This document shows, one piece after another, positions 1 through 6,271 of a DNA stretch of 12,615 nucleotides. How positions within the stretch are numbered: position 1 is the first letter of the stretch; each line of letters begins with the position of its first letter. Source of the stretch: SHLQ01 sp964562985 (GTDB lineage: Bacteria; Actinomycetota; Acidimicrobiia; Acidimicrobiales; SHLQ01); assembly GCA_964562985.1 (NCBI GenBank), contig CAZLWE010000083.1, forward strand, positions 1 to 12,615, in the 5' to 3' direction. The position numbers were made by a program, and so were the translations under genes. The notes under the pieces were generated by a model, which was given only the letters and a program-made list of their open reading frames with translations, made no database searches and was not told where the DNA came from.

Positions 1-226
1 CACGATCGGATGCGCCGGCCTTCTTCAACGCTGCCAGGTGCTCGGCCTCGAGGGCAGCGAACTCTCGTTGGGCGGCTTGAGCCAGCCGGACACCCACGCC
101 CGGAGCGAGCGCACGAGCGTCTGCGACAACACGACTCAACGCATCGCGAACAGCACGCTCATCACCCTGACGAGAACTCCCACTATGGGCTGTTGATGGC
201 GGGCCCGATGCCCCAACTCCGAACAT
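1..226 (-). CDS. Hypothetical helical protein, N-terminal part (runs off the left edge)
   Basis: An open frame starts at ATG 226 and reads 75 codons to the window edge without a stop, so only the N-terminus is visible. The first 20 or so residues are Gly/Ser/Pro-rich and probably disordered (MFGVGASGPPSTAHSGSS). From about residue 24 the sequence becomes strongly helical and rich in Ala, Arg, Glu and Leu, with a heptad-like stretch RVVADARALAPGVGVRLAQA followed by AALEAEHLAALKK. I do not recognise the family. There is no Shine-Dalgarno sequence, but TAGAGT lies exactly 6 nt upstream of the ATG, as expected for a leaderless message. It lies just downstream of the tRNA-Thr remnant, on the same strand. 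I am fairly sure it is coding, from amphipathic composition and G/C-rich third positions, and unsure of its role. Confidence 0.55.
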   Translation of the reverse strand, partial: MFGVGASGPPSTAHSGSSRQGDERAVRDALSRVVADARALAPGVGVRLAQAAQREFAALEAEHLAALKKAGASDR

Positions 227-238
227 AGAACAACTCTA
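227..238 (-). promoter_or_regulatory. Candidate -10 element for a leaderless start
   Basis: Read on the minus strand, TAGAGT is followed by TGTTCT and then the ATG at 226. That places the expected transcription start at or within a base of the start codon. No good -35 is visible 16-18 nt upstream. Confidence 0.4.
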
Positions 239-290
239 CGAGTGGGGTGTGACAGCGAAATCCGCTCCCTAGTCGCCCGACCAGCCAACA

Positions 291-339
291 CAAACCCGAG
301 AGCAGAATCGAACTGCTGACCTACGCATTACGAATGAGG
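291..339 (-). tRNA. Partial tRNA-Thr (anticodon CGT), 3' half only; possible att scar
   Basis: Read on the minus strand, this stretch matches the 3' half of a bacterial threonine tRNA. It has an anticodon loop TTCGTAA (334-328), a 3' anticodon strand TGCGT, a variable loop AGGTC (322-318), and a perfect T arm AGCAG-TTCGATT-CTGCT (317-301). A 3' acceptor-like strand CTCGGGT (300-294) follows. The 5' anticodon strand would be CCTCA, giving only 3 of 5 pairs. No D arm or 5' acceptor strand (ACCCGAG expected) can be built at 340-370, and no CCA follows the acceptor strand. It therefore looks like a displaced 3' fragment, as left by integrases that use the anticodon loop, or a tRNA pseudogene. It is unlikely to be functional. 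No intact partner tRNA lies in the window. Confidence 0.6.
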
Positions 340-627
340 TCCTGCAACCCGAACGACTAGGCCGGACTTCACGTCGGAAACGTCGATTCCGGCGAGTCTG
401 ATGAACCGAGCTACCGGGCCGTGCCGGCTATCGAGTACGGCTATCACGACGTGGGCGTCGGCGATCACCTTGTGACGATGGGCGAGCGCCACGTGTAACG
501 ACTGCTCGAGCGACTCGGTCAATCTCCGCATCGATGCAACAGCGGGCAACCCGGCCGCCGGGTCCCGAGTGGAAGCAGCGCTCACCGCCAGATCCGCTGG
601 AGATCTTCTGTTCATCGCAGCTCCCAT
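328..627 (-). CDS. Small protein with a single Clp N-terminal-type repeat, possibly truncated
   Basis: The 99-residue product has a variable N-terminal stretch (1-32) and then one repeat of the Clp-N type, the double-repeat domain of ClpA/ClpB/ClpC that docks substrates and adaptors. Residues about 35-92 show its pattern: a helix ending LHVALAHRHKVI, then DAHVVIAVLDSRHGPVARFI and LAGIDVSDVKSGL. A complete Clp-N domain has two repeats (about 145 residues); here there is one and no ATPase module. The last residues and the TAA stop fall inside the tRNA-Thr remnant, so the C-terminus may have been cut by an integration event. The ATG at 627 is preceded by GGAAG at 9 nt, and an in-frame ATG at 615 is possible. 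The family call rests on pattern only, and the function is unknown. It appears to have its own promoter. Confidence 0.6.
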   Translation of the reverse strand: MGAAMNRRSPADLAVSAASTRDPAAGLPAVASMRRLTESLEQSLHVALAHRHKVIADAHVVIAVLDSRHGPVARFIRLAGIDVSDVKSGLVVRVAGPHS

Positions 628-664
628 AGTGTCAGGCTTCCAGAAGGGTGAGGATCACGAGGCG

Positions 665-693
665 ATTATCTAGCTACGGACGACGGCAACCAA
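665..693 (-). promoter_or_regulatory. Candidate sigma70-type promoter for the Clp-N-like gene
   Basis: On the minus strand TTGGTT (693-688) and GATAAT (670-665) are separated by 17 nt. This would start transcription near 658, about 30 nt before the ATG at 627. The site lies between the lipoprotein stop and this gene, so the two are probably separate transcripts. Confidence 0.4.
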
Positions 694-697
694 CGAC

Positions 698-718
698 ACC
701 TGAGCGAAGTCGCTAGGT
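698..718 (-). terminator. Hairpin at the lipoprotein stop codon, possible terminator
   Basis: ACCT and AGGT (698-701 and 715-718) plus AGCG and CGCT (703-706 and 711-714) form an 8-bp stem with a 4-nt loop and one bulged base at 702. The lipoprotein stop codon (713-715) lies in the stem. There is no clear T-tract, so intrinsic termination is uncertain. Confidence 0.3.
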
Positions 719-1195
719 CACCGGACGAGCGTCGCAGCTACCGAACCACTTCGGTTCGCCGTCTTCGAACGCGATCGTCAGGGTCGAATTCACCGATCCC
801 TCCTGGGTGCCTTGGACGACAGCCACGTTGTACAAGTCGTTGAACTGGGCCACGCGCCCCTGCCCGTAGTCAAAGGCTGCCTCCTCGACGTACATGAGAT
901 CCCCAATCTCTTCCAACCGGTTGGTTCCGAGGTCGCGATTCTCCGCGAGCACCTGGACACATTGCTCAGGTGTCCAGAACTGGAACGTTGACGAGTGCAG
1001 CTGTTCGACCATCCACTCGATGTCACCAGCTCGCCACCGGTCGTTCTGCTCCACCAAGAACTCGACGACAACACTCTCGCGGGACGGGTCCGGGTCGGCG
1101 GTCTCGCCGGATGAACAGCCGGCCAGGACGATCGCTAGGACGACCCCGATCGAGGCTCGTAGGAAGCGAGCTATGGGAATCTTCGCAATGGTCAT
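713..1195 (-). CDS. Secreted lipoprotein, unknown function
   Basis: The 160-residue product has a lipoprotein signal: positive residues at 5-13, a hydrophobic core (ASIGVVLAIV) and lipobox LAGC with Cys27 as the acylation site. It should therefore be anchored on the outer face of the membrane. The mature part is acidic. The helices at 41-65 (VVVEFLVEQNDRWRAGDIEW) followed by strand-like segments suggest an NTF2/SnoaL-like fold, but this is weak. Cys79 (TPEQC) and Cys154 (FGSCD) could form a disulfide. The frame is open upstream to 1540, but that extension is rich in Trp, Arg and Cys and not protein-like. ATG 1195 has GAGGT 7 nt upstream and begins right at the signal peptide, so I chose it. 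No enzyme motif is visible. Confidence 0.8.
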   Translation of the reverse strand: MTIAKIPIARFLRASIGVVLAIVLAGCSSGETADPDPSRESVVVEFLVEQNDRWRAGDIEWMVEQLHSSTFQFWTPEQCVQVLAENRDLGTNRLEEIGDLMYVEEAAFDYGQGRVAQFNDLYNVAVVQGTQEGSVNSTLTIAFEDGEPKWFGSCDARPVT

Positions 1196-1493
1196 GTGCA
1201 CGACCTCAAGAATGCCAGAACACCGCCGGAATCTGTGTGCACTTTGCCACCACCACCATGATGGACAAGTGCGCGAACTTCTCAGGCATTTTCGTGAACG
1301 GTACGCATCAGACTTGGGTCCACTCAAGCGACCATCGCTCCTGCCGTCATCTATGCCTACAGCGCGGGGCGTATTCCTCCCCCACCAAGCGGCCCGAACG
1401 AATTCCCAACTCCACCGGACAACGTCTGACCCCCTGAGCAATGAGATCTGCGGGCGAAGAGCCCCAGCAGTTGGTCTCGAATATCCTGTAGCT
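1196..1493. other. Intergenic stretch between divergent lipoprotein and membrane-protein genes
   Basis: About 298 bases hold no convincing gene. There is a 27-codon minus-strand frame (1289-1206) ending just before the lipoprotein Shine-Dalgarno sequence, and a short CCA repeat near 1250. The frames open on the plus strand are Ser/Arg/His-rich and not protein-like. The lipoprotein promoter must lie here, but I cannot place it. Confidence 0.5.
1482..1493 (+). promoter_or_regulatory. Candidate -10 element for a leaderless start
   Basis: TATCCT (1482-1487) is followed by GTAGCT and then the ATG at 1494. The spacing is the same as in front of the left-edge gene and proC. No convincing -35 is visible. 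Confidence 0.4.
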
Positions 1494-1739
1494 ATGGCGA
1501 TGAGCGGAAACGGCGACGAGCAGCAACCCTTCCAGTACACCTGGAAGCACTTCCTTGGTTACGTGGTCTGCTACTCGGCATCCTTCACGATCTTCAATGT
1601 GTTTCTCCCTGAGATCCCGCCACTGTGGTCGGCCATCTTGGTCGCTGTCCTCTTCGCGGTCTTTGCCGTGGCGTTGCCCCTCATCGTCGCTCGCCGGCGA
1701 GGTCTAGCGGCACACGGCTTACCCAAACTCGACGAGTAG
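1494..1739 (+). CDS. Small two-helix membrane protein
   Basis: The 81-residue product starts with a short polar N-terminus (MAMSGNGDEQQPFQYTWKHF). Two membrane segments follow, at about 21-38 (GYVVCYSASFTIFNVFL) and 44-66 (LWSAILVAVLFAVFAVALPL), with a Pro-rich turn LPEIPP between them. The tail is basic (ARRRG), which by the positive-inside rule puts both ends in the cytoplasm. I do not recognise a family. The frame is open far upstream to 894, but that part is the antisense of the lipoprotein. ATG 1494 has TATCCT exactly 6 nt upstream and no Shine-Dalgarno sequence, which suggests a leaderless start; ATG 1500 is an alternative. Its last 21 bases overlap the end of the convergent AP endonuclease gene. 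Confidence 0.7.
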   Translation: MAMSGNGDEQQPFQYTWKHFLGYVVCYSASFTIFNVFLPEIPPLWSAILVAVLFAVFAVALPLIVARRRGLAAHGLPKLDE

Positions 1740-2492
1740 CGGCGCGTGATCTGACGGGCGAATCGATGGGTCCCGCCACTTCCGTAGTGGCTCGCACAAC
1801 GTGACGCTGCTTGCAAGGCCGGAGGTGGCAAGCGCGTGGTCGAGTCGGTAGCCGCGATCGTTCTCGAATTGGCCCTCGCGGTACGCATACCAGGTGTAGC
1901 CCGCGTCGGCCCCGTGCATCGCCGCAGCCAAGTCGACTAGACCGAGCTCTCGAATCCGAGCGACCGCAGCCCGTTCCTCGTCGCTCACAAGATTGCGGTT
2001 CCGTTTGGCCGGATCGTAGAGGTCATCGGGTGTTGGGCAGACGTTGAAGTCGCCGATCACCAACACATCGTCATGGTCATCGAGCTCGTAGGTGAGCTCG
2101 CTATGAAGCAGCTCGAACCAGGCCAGCTTCACCTGCCAGTCGTGGCTCTTTCGCTTTGCCCCATTGGGCGCATACAGCGCGAGAACCCGCACGTCGCCGA
2201 TCGTCGCAGCGACGAGGCGGCACTCGTCAAAGGGCGGTTGCGCCTCGCCACTGAACCCGTAGCGAACGTCGTCAAAGCCGATCCGGCTAACCAGCGCAAC
2301 CCCGTTTCGTGAGACACGGCCGTGATGCACCCATGCAAAGCCGCGGTCATCAAACAGCGAGCCGGGAAACCGCGCCGTCGCGCATTTCGTCTCCTGTAGC
2401 GCGAGGACGTCGGGCTTCTCCTCATCGAGAAAGCCACCGACGAGGTCGGCCCGACTCCTGATGGAGTTCACATTCCACGTAGCGATTCGCAC
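1719..2492 (-). CDS. xth: Exonuclease III-type AP endonuclease
   Basis: The enzyme cleaves DNA 5' to abasic sites and trims 3' ends in base excision repair. The 257 residues match the usual length of the exonuclease III / AP endonuclease 1 family (E. coli XthA 268). The family motifs appear in order: WNVNSIRSR with Asn7, LQETK with metal ligand Glu34, LYAPNG (106-111), GDFNVCPTPDD with Asp148 and Asn150, YTWY (199-202), RLDHAL (216-221) and the catalytic SDHAP (Asp248, His249). The start is GTG at 2492, giving the canonical MRIATWNVNS terminus. TAGGAT lies 9 nt before it, and there is no clear Shine-Dalgarno sequence. It is divergent from the dienelactone hydrolase, with 76 bases between starts, and overlaps the convergent small membrane gene by 21 bases. 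Confidence 0.95.
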   Translation of the reverse strand: MRIATWNVNSIRSRADLVGGFLDEEKPDVLALQETKCATARFPGSLFDDRGFAWVHHGRVSRNGVALVSRIGFDDVRYGFSGEAQPPFDECRLVAATIGDVRVLALYAPNGAKRKSHDWQVKLAWFELLHSELTYELDDHDDVLVIGDFNVCPTPDDLYDPAKRNRNLVSDEERAAVARIRELGLVDLAAAMHGADAGYTWYAYREGQFENDRGYRLDHALATSGLASSVTLCEPLRKWRDPSIRPSDHAPLLVEFG

Positions 2493-2568
2493 AGCAGATG
2501 GATCCTACGTTGCCGTCACCCCAGACTTCATCCCCGAGCCGGGGCTGTCAGGGTGGGAAGCTAACTCC

Positions 2569-3312
2569 ATGATCTACGAGACCGGTGAGTACGCAGACCT
2601 TCAAACTCCACGCGGCCCCATGCGGACCCACATTTACCGTCCCGTCGGGGAAGGTACATTCCCCGCGGTCATCTTGTACTCGGAGATCTATCAAGTCACC
2701 GAGCCGATCCGCCGGGCCGGGGAGTACCTGGCAGGACATGGCTTCCTTGTCGTCGCTCCCGAGGTGTACCACGAGTTCGAAGAACCCGGGACCGTCTTTG
2801 AGTACAACGAAGAAGACACCGCACGAGGCAATGAATTGAAGACTGAGAAAGAGATGTCGTCATTCGACGACGATGCCGCAGCGCTCGTCGAGTTCCTGCA
2901 AAATCACGACGCGTGCAGCGGCAAGATCGGCGCGCTCGGGATCTGTTTAGGCGGCCACCTGAGCTTTCGCGCCTGTGTCACGCAACCGGAGATCTCGGCC
3001 GGGGCGAGCTTCTATGGCACAGACCTCTCCCAACGTTCGCTCGGCAAGGGCAGCAACGACGGCACCCTCGATCGAACCGACGAGATCGAAGCCGAGATGC
3101 TCATGGTTTGGGGACGCCAGGATCGACACATACCCCGTGATGGGCGCCGCGAAATATATGACGCGCTATCAGACGCCGGCATCACGTTCGCGTGGCACGA
3201 ATTCAATGCCAAGCACGCCTTCATGCGCGATATCGGCCATCGCCACGACCCGGACATCGCGACCCAAGTTTGGGCCATGACCCTGTCGTTCTTCACCCGC
3301 ATTTTGAAGTAG
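2569..3312 (+). CDS. Dienelactone hydrolase family protein
   Basis: This alpha/beta hydrolase belongs to the carboxymethylenebutenolidase (DLH) family, whose founders open dienelactone rings in chloroaromatic breakdown. Many members have other ester substrates, so the substrate here is open. From ATG 2569 it has 247 residues, typical of the family. The triad is visible: nucleophile Cys126 in ALGICLGGH, Asp185 in VWGRQDRHIP, His216 in AKHAFMR. Glu39 (YSEIYQ) matches the family's conserved Glu near the Cys. There is no signal peptide, so it should be cytoplasmic. The frame is open back to 2461, but that part overlaps the divergent xth start and does not resemble the family; the family N-terminus (tetq-like, then PMRTHIYRP) follows Met37 of the long frame. 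GGAAG precedes the chosen ATG by 8 nt. It ends 5 bases from the convergent hemD stop. Confidence 0.9.
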   Translation: MIYETGEYADLQTPRGPMRTHIYRPVGEGTFPAVILYSEIYQVTEPIRRAGEYLAGHGFLVVAPEVYHEFEEPGTVFEYNEEDTARGNELKTEKEMSSFDDDAAALVEFLQNHDACSGKIGALGICLGGHLSFRACVTQPEISAGASFYGTDLSQRSLGKGSNDGTLDRTDEIEAEMLMVWGRQDRHIPRDGRREIYDALSDAGITFAWHEFNAKHAFMRDIGHRHDPDIATQVWAMTLSFFTRILK

Positions 3313-3321
3313 CCGAACTAC
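3309..3321. terminator. Small inverted repeat formed by two convergent stop codons
   Basis: GTAG-CCGAA-CTAC joins the TAG stop of the hydrolase and the TAG stop of hemD in a 4-bp dyad. It is too small to call a terminator alone, but is listed because a larger version occurs at 9910-9927. Confidence 0.15.
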
Positions 3322-4037
3322 CGCTGCGCGAGCGTTACCAATTCAGCCACGATCGCCTCCGTAGTCGGCGAGTCGGCCGTCGCAACATCGAAACCCGCAG
3401 CGTCCGCTTCTCCCGAGGTCACCGATCCAATGCAGACCGCACGTACAGGCGAGAGGCTCACGTGCTTGACATAGCGGGTAACCGCCGACGGCGAGGCGAA
3501 CACAACCACATCGGCTTTCAGCGCTTCGACAACAGTACCGGCTGAAAGCTCGGGCATGACGTTGCGGTAGGCCGCTAAGACCTGCACGTCCACCCCACGC
3601 TCACGCAATCCGTCGGCCAGTTCGGGGCGACCGACCTCAGCTTGGGCAATGATCACTCGTCCCGCGAAGTCGACATAAGTGAGCGCCTCGAGCAATCCGA
3701 CCGACGATGCGGTCCCGGGGATGAGGTCCACCGCGTAGCCCCGCTCCTCGAGCGCAAGTGCGGTCCCTCCGGCAATCGCAGCGACCTTCCCTGGGAACGG
3801 ACCATCGGGGAGCCGGACGGCACCGTTGGGGGACAGCACCATGAGCCAGTCATCCTCGGTAGCCGTTGCAACCGCAAGGCCCAGCGCTTCGCCTCCGTCT
3901 TCAGCGTCGACCAGTGCAAGCAGTGGCAGCGCCACTGGCGCCCCGCCCAGATTCTCAATCGCCTCAATCAAGGGCGCTGCTTGAACCACCGCACGGGTCA
4001 CGACCACCGAAAGACCATCGAGCGGCCGCTCGCTCAT
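3318..4037 (-). CDS. hemD: Uroporphyrinogen-III synthase
   Basis: HemD closes hydroxymethylbilane with inversion of ring D, giving uroporphyrinogen III, the branch point for heme, siroheme and cobalamin. The sequence is poorly conserved in this family, but the 239 residues fit the normal length. Family signatures are present: VVVTRA near the start (11-16), a two-lobe pattern with LSPNGAVRL (68-76), VFASPSAVTRY in lobe two, IGSVTSGEADAAGF near 202-216, and the C-terminal ADSPTTEAIVAEL. It is a stand-alone HemD, not the methyltransferase fusion found in some actinobacteria. Its ATG (4037) overlaps the hemC stop in ATGA, so it is translationally coupled as the last gene of hemA-hemC-hemD. No hemB follows; the next gene converges. 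Confidence 0.9.
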   Translation of the reverse strand: MSERPLDGLSVVVTRAVVQAAPLIEAIENLGGAPVALPLLALVDAEDGGEALGLAVATATEDDWLMVLSPNGAVRLPDGPFPGKVAAIAGGTALALEERGYAVDLIPGTASSVGLLEALTYVDFAGRVIIAQAEVGRPELADGLRERGVDVQVLAAYRNVMPELSAGTVVEALKADVVVFASPSAVTRYVKHVSLSPVRAVCIGSVTSGEADAAGFDVATADSPTTEAIVAELVTLAQR

Positions 4038-4900
4038 TGCAGCAGCCCGCGCAATTCCACTGCGAGCTCACGGCCGATCCGCTCCCCGTCCACTCCGGTC
4101 GCCTCGCTGCGATGCACGATCCGGTCGCCGTCGGACAACATCGCCCGCACCCGGATCTCGCCATCCACCGAATCGGTCTCCGCAAAGGCACCTGCAGGCA
4201 GGTCGCAATCTCCACCCAGCTCCATCAAGAAGGCCCGCTCCGCGTCGAGACACCGGTGCGCAACCGGGTCGTCGATCTCGGCGAGCGCCGCACGAGTCTC
4301 CTCGTCGTCGGCACGACATTCGATCGCCAAACTTCCCTGCCCGACCTGGGGCAACATGACCTCGGGTTCGAGCACCTCGTACACCTCGGGCCACCGGTTG
4401 AGTCGTTCCAGTGCTGCAGCCGCCATCACGATGGCGTCGAGCTCGCCAACGCGGGCGAGCCGCGTTGCGATGTTGCCACGCAGCTCCACTACGTCGGCCT
4501 CGCTCGCCCGTTCCAGAATCTGCACCCGACGCCGAACCGACCCAGTGCCGACAGTCGAGCCCTCACCCAACGACGCGAGCGTCGCGCCGATTAGTACATC
4601 GCGAGGGTTCGCCCGCTCGGGCACAGCCGCAACGACAAGACCATCCGGTGTCAGCGCAGGCAGGTCCTTCGCCGAATGCACCGCGAAGTGCGCCCGCCCA
4701 TCCAGCACGGCGACCTGGACCTCTTTGACGAACACACCCTTGCCACCAATCTCGTGCAATGGCGTGATCTTGTCTCGGTCACCGGCGGTCGAAACGACCA
4801 GTGCTTCAGAATCTCGTCGGGCGCGAAGGCGAAGGAGTCCAGCCACATGATTGGCTTGCCAGAGCGCGAGCTCGCTACCTCGGGTTGCTGCGTAGAGCAC
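4034..4900 (-). CDS. hemC: Hydroxymethylbilane synthase (porphobilinogen deaminase)
   Basis: HemC polymerises four porphobilinogen molecules into hydroxymethylbilane on a covalent dipyrromethane cofactor, in the cytoplasm. The 288 residues show the signature motifs: ATRGSELALWQA (5-16), KEVQVAVLDGRAHFAVHSAKD with catalytic Asp79, GTGSVRRR (118-125), RGNIATRL (141-148), LPQVGQGSLAIEC (183-195) and the cofactor loop LGGDCDLPAGA with Cys232 as the attachment residue. The length is slightly below the usual 300-315. The start is GTG at 4900, 9 nt after the hemA stop, giving the family's short N-terminus (MLYAATRGS). The downstream end overlaps hemD by 4 bases. A 402-codon frame on the opposite strand is only its shadow. 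Confidence 0.97.
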   Translation of the reverse strand: MLYAATRGSELALWQANHVAGLLRLRARRDSEALVVSTAGDRDKITPLHEIGGKGVFVKEVQVAVLDGRAHFAVHSAKDLPALTPDGLVVAAVPERANPRDVLIGATLASLGEGSTVGTGSVRRRVQILERASEADVVELRGNIATRLARVGELDAIVMAAAALERLNRWPEVYEVLEPEVMLPQVGQGSLAIECRADDEETRAALAEIDDPVAHRCLDAERAFLMELGGDCDLPAGAFAETDSVDGEIRVRAMLSDGDRIVHRSEATGVDGERIGRELAVELRGLLQ

Positions 4901-4909
4901 CCGTTGAAT

Positions 4910-6175
4910 CTACTCGTCGTCGAGTTCGGTGCCGAAAAGATCTTGCAGTGCAGCGGCAAGACGTTCGCCGCGTGGCGTACCAGCTGAGCTACGAAGTTCG
5001 GTCATTGGCTGGTGCAACAGCTTGTTGATGACGGCCTTGGTAGCGGCGTCGATATGCGCACGGGTCTCGGCATCGAGAGTGCCGCCAAGGCGGTCGACTT
5101 CAGCCACACGCAAGGCGTCGACATCGCGGCGGAAGGCAGCAGCGAGCGGCTCGACCTTGCGGCTCTGCGCGGTGGCAGCGAACCGATGCACCTCGTCGTC
5201 GATCAGTTCACGCACGGCGGCGATTTCGTTACGACGTTCGGCGCGTCCCGCCTCGGCAAAGGCCGTGAGGTCTTCCATGTCGAGCAGCGTCACGCCGTCG
5301 ATATCGGCGGCTGCCGGATCGACATCACGAGGTACGGCGATGTCGACGATGAGCAGCGGACGGTCCGGGCGCCCGACCATGACGCCCTGCAGTGAATCGT
5401 GGTCGATCATCAGCGCATTTGCGCCGGTGCCGGTCAGGAGCACGTCGATGTCGGTGATCGTTTTTGCGAGCTGATCGAGCGGTACGACTTCGCCACCGAC
5501 CTTTTCGGCGAGCGGCGTCGCCCGTTCGATGGTGCGGTTGCAAATGACGATTCGGCTCGTTCCCGCATCACGGAGTGCGACCGTCATGCCTTCACTCATC
5601 TCGCCAGCGCCGAGAACACAGATCGAACGGCCCTCGAGGGTGCCCAGGCGATCGGTTGCCATCGCGACGGCTGCTCGGGAGACGGAAGTGACCTTCTTGC
5701 CAATGCCGGTATTTGAACGGACCTTGCGCCCAACTACGCCCGACGCGGTGAACAGATCGGCGAGTGATACGCCGGTTGCGCCAACCGAGCGAGCGGTTTC
5801 AAATGAGCGCTTTACCTGACCGAGAATCTCGGTCTCGCCGAGCACGGCTGAATCGAGACCGCTCGCCACACCAAAGAGGTGGCGAGCGGCATCTAGTTCG
5901 TCGTGGATGTAGAGGTGCTCGCCAAAGTCCTCAAGTGCAAGACCCGAGTGACGCGATAGCGCATTTCGAACGTCACCGAAGGCTGGGTGAAAGCGTTCGG
6001 CACGAATGTAGATCTCCGTGCGGTTGCACGTTGACAACACGACCGCTTCAGCCACGTGATCGCTCGACACGAGATCGTCGAGCACCTTGACGACGTGATC
6101 ATCGGAGATAGTGAGCTGCTCAAAGTGATCGATAGGAATCGACCGCTGATTCACTCCGATGACAACGATGGGCAT
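4910..6175 (-). CDS. hemA: Glutamyl-tRNA reductase
   Basis: HemA reduces the glutamate on charged tRNA-Glu to glutamate-1-semialdehyde with NADPH, the first committed and usually rate-limiting step of C5 tetrapyrrole synthesis. The 421 residues match the family. The catalytic domain carries VVLSTCNRTEIY with nucleophile Cys50, and HLFGVASGLDSAVLGETEI with His99. The NADPH domain carries SICVLGAGEMSEG (about 185-197) and VICNRT. The C-terminal dimerisation helices follow (INKLLHQPMTELR). The start ATG 6175 gives MPIVVIGVNQRS, standard for the family. It is the first gene of hemA-hemC-hemD. TTGGAA-17 nt-TTAGGT ends 6 nt before the ATG, and a dyad lies in that spacer. Feedback by heme through HemA stability is known in some bacteria but cannot be seen here. 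Confidence 0.97.
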   Translation of the reverse strand: MPIVVIGVNQRSIPIDHFEQLTISDDHVVKVLDDLVSSDHVAEAVVLSTCNRTEIYIRAERFHPAFGDVRNALSRHSGLALEDFGEHLYIHDELDAARHLFGVASGLDSAVLGETEILGQVKRSFETARSVGATGVSLADLFTASGVVGRKVRSNTGIGKKVTSVSRAAVAMATDRLGTLEGRSICVLGAGEMSEGMTVALRDAGTSRIVICNRTIERATPLAEKVGGEVVPLDQLAKTITDIDVLLTGTGANALMIDHDSLQGVMVGRPDRPLLIVDIAVPRDVDPAAADIDGVTLLDMEDLTAFAEAGRAERRNEIAAVRELIDDEVHRFAATAQSRKVEPLAAAFRRDVDALRVAEVDRLGGTLDAETRAHIDAATKAVINKLLHQPMTELRSSAGTPRGERLAAALQDLFGTELDDE

Positions 6176-6210
6176 TCCAGGACCTAACTCGAACTCGCTA
6201 TGAGTTCCAA
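6176..6210 (-). promoter_or_regulatory. Candidate hemA promoter with an internal dyad
   Basis: On the minus strand TTGGAA, 17 nt, TTAGGT, 6 nt and then the ATG of hemA fit a leaderless or near-leaderless promoter. The -10 is imperfect, with T instead of A at its second position. Inside the spacer GAACTC-ATAGC-GAGTTC (6207-6191) is a perfect 6-bp inverted repeat that could be an operator. Confidence 0.35.
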
Positions 6211-6235
6211 TCTACCCAATAGCTTCCTCGCTGGG

Positions 6236-6271
6236 GCCTAACCCCGCCAAGTCCCTTAGTAATTCTTAGGC
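6236..6271. terminator. Inverted repeat at the end of the peptidase gene
   Basis: GCCTAA (6236-6241) and TTAGGC (6266-6271) form 6-bp arms 24 nt apart. The peptidase stop codon is part of the right arm. With no T-run and a long loop, its role as a terminator is doubtful. Confidence 0.15.

Noticed and set aside
340..370. D arm and 5' acceptor strand that would complete the tRNA-Thr
   Set aside because: The expected ACCCGAG strand and a D stem are absent; only a forced 3-bp pairing is possible.
1206..1289. 27-codon minus-strand leader ORF ending at the lipoprotein Shine-Dalgarno sequence
   Set aside because: The stop overlaps the ribosome site in a way that could couple translation, but there is no ribosome site for the ORF itself, and a 27-codon frame is common by chance.
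894..1493. Upstream extension of the small membrane protein frame
   Set aside because: It is antisense to the lipoprotein, low in protein-like character, and the membrane protein has its own ATG at 1494 with a -10 element.
1196..1540. Upstream extension of the lipoprotein frame
   Set aside because: A lipoprotein signal peptide must be N-terminal, and it begins at ATG 1195 with a good Shine-Dalgarno sequence.
2461..2568. Longer start for the dienelactone hydrolase
   Set aside because: It would overlap the divergent xth start and adds residues unlike the family; ATG 2569 fits.
3642..4850. A 402-codon plus-strand open frame over hemC and hemD
   Set aside because: It is antisense to two certain genes, rich in Ser, Arg, Thr and Pro, and has no domain pattern. 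It results from GC-rich codon bias.
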